DNA of 64,000 bases, from assembly GCA_022695795.1 (NCBI GenBank), contig MU404062.1:62001-126000 (forward strand), given 5' to 3'. Below the pieces are notes generated by a model that was not told the DNA's origin, did not search any database, and saw only the letters and a program-made list of their open reading frames with translations. Positions 13,001 through 24,817 of this stretch are shown one piece after another. The DNA is from Biscogniauxia marginata. Its lineage: Eukaryota; Ascomycota; Sordariomycetes; Xylariales; Xylariaceae. The translations under genes were made by a program, and so were the position numbers. The first letter of the stretch is position 1; the number at the start of each line of letters is the position of its first letter.

Positions 13001-16000
13001 GCAACAGTAGTAATACTGCAGTATAGTAATACATCCCGTTACGCGATTGCGTTGTAGATCGATGAGGCCAGATGTCCGTTGGCGTGGAACAGGCGAACAC
13101 GTGGGAAGGGCTACCTCTGTGGAAGGGAAGGGAGAGGGGAAAGGCAGGAAGGCAGGAAGCAGTTTTGTGTGTGTACATGTGGAAAGATAAAGGCGAATAG
13201 ACAGATTCCCGGGACCATAGGAGGAACTGATCGGCAGTTTTTTTGGGCTACGAGATCAATGCTACGGTTCACAGATCTGATTTGAAGTATGATTTCTGCC
13301 TCGTACTGACGGACGGGGGGCCAGAAGATGACTAGTCGCCTTGCTTAGGACTCATGTGATGTAGTCAGGCAATACTGTCTCGTTCCTCTAGCGGTATCGG
13401 AGGGAGGAATCATTAAATACGGGTTTGTCATGGGTAAAGTGAGATTCTCATAGACGAAAGACGACAAGATATCAAGCCCTATCAGAGCTAGAATGGGGAT
13501 TTCCTGTCGATGTCTCATAAACAGTGAGCACCAATACGCGTCTTCGAAGAGGAAAGCTGAGGTATTCTACGAGTCGTGTTTATGTGCAGTTATACAGTGC
13601 AGTATCACGCTGAGACAGTATATATCTAGTCTTGGGATCGGGATTTAGAACCTCTAGTGCCCTTGTGACACGACCCTAATGCCAATATCTAAGACATGGT
13701 AGTATTTCGGTGATCTTAGGGGTGTCTGGCTTGGCACAGCTTGTTTCGGGATAAGACCTTGCTGCCAATATGAAATGCTTCACGTCGTAGAGTTGCAGTA
13801 TGGTGAGAAAGGCTCTTTGAGTCCTCATACACTGCGAGCCCGCATGTGGGTGGCTTAACCAGTACAGCCAATAGGCTTTGTGGGACTGGGTCAGCGGGCT
13901 TGGAATATGCGGAAACACGCCTTACTTGAATCTCAAGGAGAGACAACTTGAAGCATAGCGCACATACTTTAGAAGATATGCAGGCAGTGGCAGGCAACCC
14001 CGCAAAGAGGCTGGCTGTCATGGTCCTCTGCAGCGGAGACATGCAGACGGAGAAGCCGCTATCAAGGGGAGGGCAGAAGCAAGGTGCGGCAATTCCTATT
14101 CCAGAGTCTAGGTTAGACAGGACAGTTGATGCTAACCTCCGACTCATCGACGCATATACTTGCCTTCCTAGGAAGAGATACCCAAGCACAACGTAGAAAC
14201 ACTACGGCTTCTCGGAGGTAATCAACCTGCAAGGCACATTAGACAAGGATAGGGAGGGCACGAGGCCCGGTCGGGGCCTCTTTGTCGTTCACCGCTCGAC
14301 TGACGGTGTCAACATCTATTGTCTAAGACATTTATGCACGGGGCCGAAAGAACAAAGAAAAAAGAAGAAACGAAAGGGCCAACCCCGATTGAAGGGTTCG
14401 AAATGTGCAATATCGAGCTTGAACCAGAGTACGATGGATGTTTCATAACACCTCGTGACTTGGAAGCTGTACCTAGATTGACGATCGAATACCTATCAAA
14501 CGAACCGGCCGGCCGGCCGCACAGGTCGGGGCCCGGGGTTCTTTCTAAGTGGATAATAACGGAATGCGCCGTCCGTGGCCACTCGGTTCGTTTCCCCCAC
14601 GACGTGGCGAGGCTATGGGCTGTTTCATTGCGTCCACTAGGACAGGGCCGTTTGCACCAGATCGGCTGGACTTGCAGTTGGAAGAACTAAATCATTACAG
14701 AGCTGCCTTTTATCGTAGATGACATAAGTCGAAAGATAGAAATTGCTTACGACTAGTCATGTGGTGTTGTTTTCGAGGTTTAATTGGGCAACGAATTTGA
14801 CATCTAGTCCTGTACCTCGTGGTTAGGACGAGGCGTCGTCACCGTGTATCAGCTGCATATCAATGTCGTACGTCTTTTTTTCTTTTGTTTTTCTTTTGCC
14901 CAGTCGGGTTCTTGATCTGTGCCACAACGTGCTACTCAAGTTATGGAGTTCCCGGCAAGTATTCGTGATAATTCCGTTCTGGCGTAAATTTTAGTTCTCT
15001 TGTTGTTTTCCGTATTGCCTGGAAGACGCGACATACTCCTCTTGTGATAGTGTTTCTCTATCACCTTCAGGGACCCGGGACCGATGCGTAGTAAGAGGTA
15101 GTTAAGCTGACGACGGTCGAATAATAAATTTATGGTGTAACAGGCCGTCTGGCCCCTGGCTTCCTGGTGTATCACACTACGATGCTCATCCGCGGTGGTT
15201 ATACTAGATATGATCAAGCGTGAATAAGCCTACAGCAATGGCAAGATGCGCTCCCGATGTAATCTCGATCGTGGCGGTTGTTAGGCCGAGCCCGTTAGTC
15301 TGTCAGAGGTATAGGTTCCTACGGTGGGTAAGGTAGGCTGGTGGGTACTAATAGCTAGCTGGCTTCCTTTCATACGGTAGACACATTGATTAAAGTGAAA
15401 AGGATGTAATTGCTGAGCCCGGAGGGATGGATTGAGTTTTGATGCCAAGCCGAGATTAAATGCGGGCAGATGCTGGAGCTCAAGCAGCGTTCCTTCTGCC
15501 CACAGTATTAATAAAAATAAATTACAACTACCGGGAAGGGGGTTCCTTCGAGCAAACCATAATAGGGTCATGCGGGTGTTACGAGAGGAAGGAATGAGGT
15601 GACGATGCGTTTTCTTTAGTGAGGTGGTACATACATACCTAATAACCTAACCTAGCTAGCTGCCTTTATACCAGTATTCTAGGACAACAGCGCTATACGG
15701 TATACACAGTAAGGAACCAACCAATAAGCACGGACCTGTAGTATAAACCTTATCGAGCCTCAACGACCCAAAGGACTAGAAAACCCGGCCAAACGATCGA
15801 TGTCGAGACTCGCTGCTTAATCTGATACGAGAAAGGGCATAGTGACGGTTTGTGGGGCTCGTTATAGCGCTCGTTGCTGCTGTGGCGTGGAATTTTATTG
15901 AAGTCGACGTTTTTCTGGATGCTCGCGGCGCGCCGTTTCACATTGATTCAAGTCTTGTCATACCTAAGAGCCTTACACCGTCTTCTCGAGTTATCCCTTA

Positions 16001-18450
16001 CGGGGATATCCTTCCCAGGCCTTAACATTTATACTATTTTGTCCTGTTTATAATGAATAATGAATACAACTATATACTTCGTACACGTATACGAAATCAT
16101 GCGATATAAAAAAGCTTGGGCTAGAGGTAACAAACAGGTACCTGAGATTCATATTACGAATCATACTGACCGGGACGTGACACCGATGAATGGTAACAGT
16201 CAGTATACGAAGCAGGATTGGACCTATCATGTATTCCGTAAAGGGGAGAAAAAAAGTCGGAAAAATCGGTATGCCTCTCCGACAGTGCATGTAGTAAAAA
16301 TAGGTACAAATGAGTTAACGTAAGTACGCTAGAAATTCTAGACTTTTCGACCATCTTGCGAAATGACGTACGCGCTGAAATTAAGGTCGTTTCAAGAAAA
16401 CGCCTTTGGGATTTTGTTCCAGGCATTGGCAGCCTCGCCAGCTGAGGCCTGAGAAGAAACAATTGGCTACCAACTCTACAACTTTGGGGTGACTAAGGGG
16501 AAAAAAAGTGTTTGTGTGCGCGCGCGCCTTTGTGCAACAGTCTGCCAATGAAGGATGAGGAAGCGTTACCCAGGCAGGTGGGGAACCTGGAGCGAATCGT
16601 AGGCTTCCCCAATTGCCCTTCTAGGGCATATTCTACGCACCCCCGCGCTTGAGCGCCTTGGCATTACGGATGGCGGAAAACACCTGCAAGGTACCAAGAA
16701 CGCGAGCAGGGGTTGGAAACAGACTAACTCTGCGCAGGGTCTAGTGCTGATAGGTGCTTTTCACACTCTCCTCTTTATCTGCAGGGGCGACTCCTCTAAT
16801 GTCTGGTAAAAGGGGGTAGCTGGTTAGACAGGACAAGCGCCCTAGTCGTGGAAGATTTCAAGGGGTGGCACACCAAGACCGGCCAGCCGAATGCACTAGA
16901 GGTTGTTTGGGCAGGAAGATCGACCATGGGATGAGCATGAAAACGAAGACATTGGACGAACTGGTACGGGTCGATCATGAATGATGCATACCACAACACA
17001 AGTACATGAACAAGTCGATCACAACAAGAGAGGCAGAAACAAGAAACACAGTACTGATATGCATATAGGAAGCGCTTTACTGTTATTACCTATGTAAGTC
17101 TATACAATTATTTAGGTACGTTAAGTCAACTTGAGGCTAGTGGACTATGGAGTACATACCCAAGGTAAATAGGGCAGGTACCTAGTCTAGGTAATGCTAC
17201 GCTACGACGTGCCCCGGGCTCTACTGAGCCGTGGATCTTATTGGGTGTCTTATGGCGATGACGGCACTGGGAATCCAATCTGTTTACCTAGTCTTAGCAC
17301 TTGCACATCACATTTTCGCAGTAATTCCGATAGCCACTTTAGCCACCGACTCTCAGCATAACATACATAACATACATACATACATACCTACGCGATGGAA
17401 TCTCGTATTCATCAAATCCCACAATATTCCATACGCAAATCTAGGGTAGAGGTTACCTAATCTCATTACCAGCCCGTGCTCTAGGTACTTACCTTACAGG
17501 AGGAGGTATGTTATATCGCTTATCTACTAGGTAAGCGACTTTAGCAAGCGGGTAGAATCTTAAATCTACCTGGGTACGGGGTAATAACTACATACATACC
17601 TGCCTATATGTCTAATATTCGTTTAATACTTCATGTTAGAAACCGGACTTGGCCGTCCGTTACGTGCATTTACTTAAGACCTGAATCATCTTCCCGTGTT
17701 GGTCCCTCTGGTCTTCCCGTATGACTAATTTCCCAACACCTGCATAAGGTACTTACTTCCGGTGCCTAGGCGTCGGGAAGTCTCAGGTGTTCCAATGTCG
17801 TTATGAAGAATTCGCGCAGGGGACAGAGGTACCTAGGTATATGGGTGCTACGTACATACCTACGCATGCAGGTACCGCTTGTCAGTTGGCCAATGGATGG
17901 AAGGTTCTGACTGCTAGGCTGTGGTTAACGCCACGCCTCTCGTATAATACCTAGGTAGCCACTATAACGAAGTGCCTAGAAACAATCCGTATACGGCGCA
18001 GACGAGACGAACGTTACTTGTGGTGTAATAAATTTCTCATTTCCTTAATTCTCCCCCCTTCATCTTCACCGTCAGGTAATCTACGCACAAACATTCCTCC
18101 TGTCTAACAGATGCAGGTAAAATTGTGTGTAAAACTGTGTGTTTTGCTCGTAGTCGCCGCAGCCAGGTATTCCTGGCATTTGAAATCACCGGAGCAATAT
18201 CCAAGAAATGCCTGATTAATATATCTTCCCAAGCTGCAGCCCACAAGCGACTAATAAGGTTGATACATCGGTGGCTTTAGGGCGTCCCCCTGAGGAAGAT
18301 TGGACGGGGCCGCATTGTGTACCCCACGTGTAATAGAATCATAGATCCACCCCTAGATGCGCTAGCCGTACAGCTCTGACGCTATCCATTTTCCCTAAGA
18401 TCGCCGGTCTATGCAGGTGCTGTGGACCCCTACTCCCTCTAGATACACCC
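9886..18450. other. Long gene-poor intergenic region (about 8.6 kb)
   Basis: I find no coding region I can support. Open frames of 60-157 codons occur on both strands (for example 13716-14189 minus and 13948-14196 plus, which overlap each other), with no recognisable motif and no convincing intron framework. Short TAGGTAC/ACCTACC tracts recur, most densely at about 17100-17960. A (TC)n run lies at 10039-10064, a poly-T run near 12487-12504 and a GGCCGGCCGGCC palindrome near 14508. A start-like codon in strong context (CCACCATGG) at about 11955 opens only a 31-codon frame. The block could hold a lncRNA, a lineage-specific gene or decayed mobile DNA; sequence alone does not decide. Confidence 0.5.
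10039..10064. repeat. (TC)13 microsatellite
   Basis: An uninterrupted dinucleotide run lies in the 3' flank of the NDUFA8-like gene. Confidence 0.95.
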
Positions 18451-19762
18451 CAGAACCCAGTGCGGCTACAGCCCTCGTCAGCTGCTTGTCCGTCTCCAAG
18501 GCAAGCCAAGGCAAACAACAGCCTCCTCCACTTATTTGATCTTCCCCTTCTCTTTCCCTTCTCCGTCCTCCATCAAATCATTCAACTCGATGTTGATTGT
18601 CGCTCGTTCCCACACCCTGCCTTATTGCACATCGCTCTGTTTCTAGGAGGCCCAAGTCTGGCCCATTACGTTCCTTTTCGATACTTCACTCCCTTCTCTC
18701 CCTCCTACCCTCTCTTTTGATTTCTACCCTCCCCCCCCCCCCCCGGTTTGGCCTGCCTCCGAATACCCTCGCGTTCGTGAGACCTCAATTCAGACCATCC
18801 ACTTCCACTCTTTGGAATTCGCCTCTGGCGTGCTTACACTCCTTTTTATACCTCCGATCTCCTCGTGTGTGTGGGTATTCTCTGAACCGGTCCATCTCCC
18901 GTCTCGATCTGACTACCGACTTGTCTTAACCTGACAAAGTGATCGAGTCAAATCCATCCGCTCATTCGCTTCGGCTCTCTGTCATTCCTTTCCAGGACGC
19001 CAGTCGCCCGTTTCTCGCAACTGCTCTGCTCTGCTCTGCTCTAGTCAGCAACCACCATCTCGACCCTCCGGATTCGTCCAACCCAGAGGCCGACTGTTGA
19101 ACAAGTCTCGCTGCTGTCTAACCACACCCATCTCGACTTCAACCCGCCTGTCGGTGTTCTGATATACCCTCGTTTCCTTGTGCTGGACTATAAGATCCCC
19201 CTTCGCCGCTGTCAGCTGGTCCTGAAGGAATCTAAGAACCACAGCCTTCGGTTTCTATCGTTCCAAACTCTTCTAACAGTCTCTACAAGATTAGGTATGT
19301 TACTGATTTATATACTTATTCATTTGGACTTCCCTCAAGGTGTTGGACTCGGTGATCGTCACGGGCTCGTGGTCTTGCCCCCCCCCATGCCTCGCTTTGT
19401 TGAAGGTGGATGTGAGCATATGACTTCCTTTGACGGAGCAACAAGGCCTGAGGTCCAGACAAAGCAAACTTGGGCCTCGAACCCTACAGACTCTCCCACC
19501 GCCGTTCATTGGAATCATGGCCAGCGCAGGATAAAGTCACGCGGGAGCAGCATGCCTCAGATACCTATTGTCCCTTGCTTTCTCCATTTTTCTTAAAAGT
19601 TCACTCACCGTCACTCATTGAATACTAGTTGGCCCAGCCAGCTATTCGACGATCATACGCCACACTCATTCCACATTCGATTCTATCATTCATTTATTTA
19701 TCAGACGGTTCTCTACTATATATACTAACCTACTTGATATAGTCTGTTTACTCTAACACAAG
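18451..19762 (+). promoter_or_regulatory. Pyrimidine-rich promoter/5' leader of the CAP gene with a probable 5'UTR intron
   Basis: From about 18500 to 19290 the plus strand is strongly C/T-rich (many CTCC, TCTCC and TTCC runs and a poly-C tract near 18729-18743). This pattern is common in long fungal leaders. A good donor (ttag/gtatgt) begins at 19295. A branch-point-like ACTAACC followed by gatatag gives an acceptor ending at 19742, 20 nt before the CAP start codon. Splicing 19295-19742 would remove 448 nt of leader. Joining the upstream open frame (from 19180) through this junction meets a stop at once, so the intron would be untranslated. This is inferred from motifs only. Confidence 0.45.
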
Positions 19763-20800
19763 ATGCGATCTTCATTGGTGGTAGCGGCCACCAGCGCCGT
19801 TTTGGCCATGGCAAGCCCTCTTGAGAAGCGCAAGATGGAAACTAAATGGGTGATGGAGTACTTAACCGTCACCGTAACTGGCTCCGGCGACCCGGAGCCC
19901 ACTCCAGAATTGAACAACAAGTATCAGGCTGTTGAGGAACCGGCGCCGAATGTCGTCTATGTTACCGCTAGCCCGGAGCCCCCTGCGCCGACTGTCGTCT
20001 ACGTTACTGCCAGCCCGGACCCTCCCGCGCCTGCGCCAACCACTACTTCTCCTAGCGTTGTTATCGTGACTGAGACCTACCAACCGCAACCGACCACCGA
20101 GTCGCCGGTTGCAGTTCCCGTATCTTCGACTTCGACGACTGAAGCGCAGGCAGAGCCTACTGAGCCTGCAGGCGATGACTTCGTCAGCTCTGCCCTCTAC
20201 CACCACAATTTGCACCGAGGAAATCACTCGTCTCAGGACGTAGATTGGGACGCTGAAATTGCGGGATACGCCCAGATAACTGCTAACACTTGCAAATTCG
20301 CCCATGACATGTATGTGTTCCCTTTATCTTTCACAGACCACGATCTAATACGTCGCTTTAGGACCGAGGGTAATGGCGGTTATGGCCAGAATATTGCTAT
20401 GTGGGGTACAACCGATGACCCTGCCAAACTTGGCAGCGTTGGCGCTATTAACATGGCCATCACCAATTTCTGGTACGACGGCGAGCTGGCCAAGTTCAAG
20501 GACGAATACTACGGTCAAGCTACACCGGATATGTCTGACTTCGAGTCATGGGGTCACCTTACCCAACTGATTTGGAATGGATCCAACAAAATTGGTTGCG
20601 CCGTCAAACTATGCCCCGCGGGAACCATGAGCAGCGACATGAGCACCTGGTACATGGTCTGCAACTACAGCCCACCTGGTATGTGCTCTTACTCCTTACT
20701 CCAAATTCTATCAGTACTAATGAAAATTGTAGGCAACGTTGGCGGTGCTTATGCCCAAAACGTGAAGAGGCCTTTGGGCAAGGTCTCTATATCAGTCTAA
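19763..20800 (+). CDS. Secreted CAP-superfamily (SCP/PR-1-like) protein
   Basis: Exons 19763-20310, 20362-20678 and 20733-20800 give 310 aa. A signal peptide (about residues 1-18, ending AMA) is followed by a dibasic KR processing site. Residues about 45-135 are a Pro/Thr/Val-rich linker with two near-identical VVYVTASP-EPPAP units, likely O-glycosylated. The CAP domain fills the rest: HHNLHR, a GYGQN motif, the CAP1 signature GHLTQLIWNGS (about 247-257) and the CAP2 signature YMVCNYSPPGN near the end. CAP proteins of fungi (Pry1 relatives) bind sterols or fatty acids outside the cell, and some act at host interfaces. Which applies here cannot be read from sequence. Introns use gtatgt donors, and intron 2 removal completes the CAP2 motif. 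Confidence 0.92.
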   Translation: MRSSLVVAATSAVLAMASPLEKRKMETKWVMEYLTVTVTGSGDPEPTPELNNKYQAVEEPAPNVVYVTASPEPPAPTVVYVTASPDPPAPAPTTTSPSVVIVTETYQPQPTTESPVAVPVSSTSTTEAQAEPTEPAGDDFVSSALYHHNLHRGNHSSQDVDWDAEIAGYAQITANTCKFAHDMYVFPLSFTDHDLIRRFRTEGNGGYGQNIAMWGTTDDPAKLGSVGAINMAITNFWYDGELAKFKDEYYGQATPDMSDFESWGHLTQLIWNGSNKIGCAVKLCPAGTMSSDMSTWYMVCNYSPPGMCSYSLLQILSVLMKIVGNVGGAYAQNVKRPLGKVSISV

Positions 20801-23269
20801 GATTGATACTCGTTATGGGTTGGATGGTGCCTTGCTGGGCAGGGACGGTTCTTAGCGATACGTCGCGTCTTCACTTCTTGTAGTGTATGGCATTTTCCCC
20901 CGTTAGCTTTGCCAAACCAGTCAAATATTTTCGCATTCGATCGACATGGCCGACGTTCCACTTTGAGCAATGACTCCCGAGCCAAGGCATTCTCACAACT
21001 GCTAAAGGTGACGACTCGATGCGCTAAACGATTAAAAAACCAAGCACGGGGGTTTGTAAGAAAAAATTCAGCATTCTTCACTTCGTTGCCAGAATTCCGG
21101 ATGTCCGCATCATTTTCTCAGGGTACTGGTCCTTGGGACATTACTTGTTTTGAAGTACCATGCCCGCTCGTGCTATGATACGTTCACTTAGAGTTCTGGC
21201 CCTTTTTGATTTTGGACCAACATATTCATTTTCGTTTCTTGTACCTAGACTCACATTCTGCATGTCATCAATCTTCAGCTGGTTGCCGAAAGGCGACCAT
21301 GAATTTAGGTATTCAACTTTGGTACACAAGAGCACCTCGGCTCGGAGTTGTTTATGTGCATCGGTTTCATACAGGGATGGGAGTTGTACGCGGGTCGGCT
21401 CGAGGTTACAGCCTCTGCTTTTGTTTTGTTAGGCGAATTCGTATGAAATGCTGACGATGATTTACGAATCCTGCTTCGCGCTTCGTGTCCCCGTGGTATG
21501 CTACTGAACCTAATAATAAGCAGCACGGTAACAATGTACACTAGCACGTGGATTCCTCGCTGGCAGGCTCGTATCGCTATTTGAGTGCAAAAGCGTTCGA
21601 CAGACCTAGCTCGTCCAAGTTAGAAAGAAGAAAAAAAGAAGGAAAACTACATTGCTTAGAGTTAGCCTTGGAATATACTCAAATCGTTAAAACTCGTATT
21701 TACCTAGGCTATCCGTATCTCCTCTCCCCTCAACTCCTGCCCCGCTATTCGCGTAGTTATTCTCGGACTTGTATTTTGTGCTGGACGACGCATTATTTCA
21801 GGTAAGAATACATATAGTAGGTAAGTAGGTAGATTCCATGTACTGTGGATGGATTGGGAATTGAATCACTTGGAGAAGTTACCAAGTCATAAAGGGAGGC
21901 TGTTTGATTTAATTATCCCTTGATAAGGCGAGTTCGCTCCGATTGGGTGTTGAGACGTGAGGTGTGTATGGATAGGTTAAGGCCTTCTCGCCTTAACACC
22001 CTCCCCCCTTTTTTTAATAGATATAAAGTTGTTACGATGTGATATATAACTAGATATAGTTACTGCCAATAAATTTATAGACTTTAGCACTGTCCGGTTT
22101 CTCTTTTTTTTTTCTCCTCTTCTTGATAGTCTTTTTACGCCAGCTTTAAAATTAAAGCTGTTTTACAAGCCAGGTATCATCCCGTCTACTAGAGTTATAT
22201 TAATACTGTATCTGGTTATATCCATTTTCACTAACTCGGAATCAGTCTTGGCTGCTGCCAACTCCGTCTCTGGGTTTTTTTAAAGCCTGCTAAACTGTCC
22301 TTTCAGGCGTGAAGCTCTATTGTGTCCGCGTACCAGCTTGGGAGCTAGAAGCACAATTAATACGCATGGGGATCACCATCATAATGTAAACCTTTACTAA
22401 CCAACGCTGTTGCATGAAGATCTAGAACAAGAGGTATCTCGAGAGCAATCGTTGACAATCTCTTTGTTTTCAGCCATCTTTGTATCTGTGGCTAGCTCCA
22501 CCAATCTGAGCTTTCGTTTCGTATATTCAGGTTCTAAAAAACTGTTGAAATTGGACATTACATTATCATAGTATTATTTGTATTTTCCAGTATGATATCC
22601 TATGTCATAGCACGCGGTAATCATGAAACACTTCCCTTTCTTCCCAGTGACCTAACTCGAATATACACCCCAGGCCAAAATGAAATATCATTGCAGCAGA
22701 TAGGTTAGATTTCCTCCTCTAAGCTGGTTCATAGGTTCAAAGGCCATGGGGACAAGGAACATCCCTTTGCCACCTAGATGAAACTATACACTATGGAGTC
22801 TTTGAAAAACAAGAAATCTAGACACATGTGAACAAGAACTGTCAAGCTAGCATTATAGTTTCTCTTCCAAGAGATCTCTTCAAGGATTATCTGAATTGGC
22901 TACAGAGGGTTCCTCTCTATGTGCTCACCTAACCCAGGCTTAGCTAGAGGTTGGTATTATCTATCCTAGACTCATGCCATGATCTATAGTCCTTTTGACT
23001 TAGGCTAGTCACCATGTGTTGGCCCCCCTTCATGCTGAACCACCCTCCAGCAAAGCCGATTCCGTGAACCACGACTTCAAGCTCGTCGACGACGCCTATT
23101 GCTCTCGGCAACCCTCAACCCAGGGCAGCCACCCCCTCTGCCATGGACCTTTTAGCCCGTTATAATGAGCCAGTTTTCCAACATGGGATGGGTGGCCTAC
23201 CTCGCCAGGTACCACCTAATCCCACATGAAAAGGTACGTGATCTTCTCCCCAGGTTGCAGGTTCAACTC

Positions 23270-23311
23270 CCCCCCTCGCCCCCCTCGCCCCCCTCGCCCC
23301 CCTCGCCCCCC
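23270..23311. repeat. 9-bp C-rich minisatellite (CCCCCCTCG)4
   Basis: Four perfect head-to-tail units cover 23270-23305, followed by a partial fifth. The strand asymmetry (all C on plus) is marked. Confidence 0.95.
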
Positions 23312-23654
23312 AAGATCATCATGATGAATAAATCATGAACCATTGCTCCTTCTGAGCTACCCTCAGGTTCCACCTTGACAAGAGGAAAGAAGAAAAAAAA
23401 AATTAAAACCCCCCCCCCCAAAAAACCCCCCCCATCTCCGATCCATACCCCAGCTCAAATCTTCATTCTCTCGAATTTCTTGAGGCGTTCTCTTTCAGCG
23501 ATACATAAAAAAAAAAAACCTTTCCAATTGTCAATGGTCTAATCCTCAGCCAATGATGAGACTTCAAGTCTGAAGATGATCAATACCCGATACCTTGACA
23601 TAACAAGTTGCGGTCAAAGAAGACATACTAACAAAGCTTGATAGGTTTAAATTT

Positions 23655-23672
23655 TTATTATTATTATTATTA
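23655..23672. repeat. (TTA)6 microsatellite
   Basis: Six uninterrupted trinucleotide units lie in AT-rich intergenic DNA. Confidence 0.9.
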
Positions 23673-24817
23673 TCACCCTTTCTAATTCGGGTTTATTATT
23701 TCCGTTTTCGTAAATTGTTAATAAAGCTCAACGCGCTCGAATGAATATACGATGATCGGCACTTATTAAGATAAATGCGCTTATACGACAAGAGTATACG
23801 AGGAATGTATTAATTAGTGGATATAAAATTCTAACATGTGTAAGGCTGAAATATCGCTGGGGGGCACTATCCCCCCTTGTTAACCTTGGCTATAATGGGG
23901 TTTGCCGGTAATTGTCATATAACGGATGGTAAGCTGAGGTACAGCACATATAATACGGCCAGAATTGATGTGCAATTAAATGTGCCTTGGTAGTTGCGTG
24001 GCTTTCTCTGTAGCTAATAGAAACGTTGCTTTCAATGTGGAGGAGGGGCCGGTCGTTTGGAATGGGATAAAACCTTACCTAGCTGCTTAAACTGTAGGTA
24101 CCTGGGCATGTAGGCTGATAAGGCACGTGGCGATTTCATCTCAAGGGGATCGGAAGTCGGCATGCTCTTGGGATCGATAGCTGGGTTTAGCCTAGGCTCG
24201 GTGAGGCAAAGTAGAGTTAAAAAAACAGTGGAAGCGGGGCCACCTGACATTTAGAGTTTCCAACGCAGGTAGATAAAGTCGCCTCGCCTCGAAGCATAAA
24301 CGGAACTGTACCTGATATGTAAATGTGTGCATGTGCATCAAATGAAGCATTGCTAAGGTTATCTACCTACCTAATCGCCTTCGTATTGAATGAACTATGG
24401 TAGGTATTTTTTCCTCTCGATTCATTCTTTGTTCCTTTTTCCCACTTGCCTGCTTACCCGCCAAGACTCGAGTGCTGATCCGATGCTGGGCTCGCGAGTT
24501 AGGCTTGGCTTGGCCTTGCTTGGCAGCTGTGGGTGAACCGGCCAACACGGCAAAGTAGCGCTCCTTTTCGCTCCTTTGGCCTGGCAAGAAGCTGTTCCAT
24601 GATGGGTGCTCAACTTAGGGGGCTCGTCTCTTATCATGCCCATCGCCGTTCGTCCCCTACTTTCTCTCGTTTTTCTCTCTTTCTCTGCCGCCCTGCCCAC
24701 CTATGCGTCTGTCACGACATCCATTCATTCATTCATTTAATTAATTCCCCTTCTCTAATGACCCTTTTGAATTTGCATCCCTTTTTCCTTTGACGATCCC
24801 TACCTAGCGTTTTGACC

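Larger units (their letters stand above)
20801..24817. other. Gene-poor intergenic region (about 4 kb) with C-rich and AT-rich low-complexity DNA
   Basis: No gene can be supported. Short open segments exist near 22300-22390 (plus, about 27 codons) and 23020-23165 (plus, about 46 codons). They look coding-like in composition but stand alone, and could be fragments of a decayed element. The region holds a 9-bp minisatellite (23270-23311), several poly-A/poly-C runs (23390-23440, 23505-23520) and a (TTA)6 run (23655-23672). The stretch just before 24818 is pyrimidine-rich and is probably the leader of the SGNH gene. Confidence 0.5.

Noticed and set aside
13716..14189. 157-codon minus-strand frame in the gene-poor block
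   Set aside because: It begins at a non-ATG codon, is overlapped by an equally plausible plus frame, and shows no recognisable domain. Not listed as a gene.
14319..14690. 123-codon plus-strand frame
   Set aside because: The first ATG lies downstream (14334), no motif or intron signal is seen, and composition is unremarkable.
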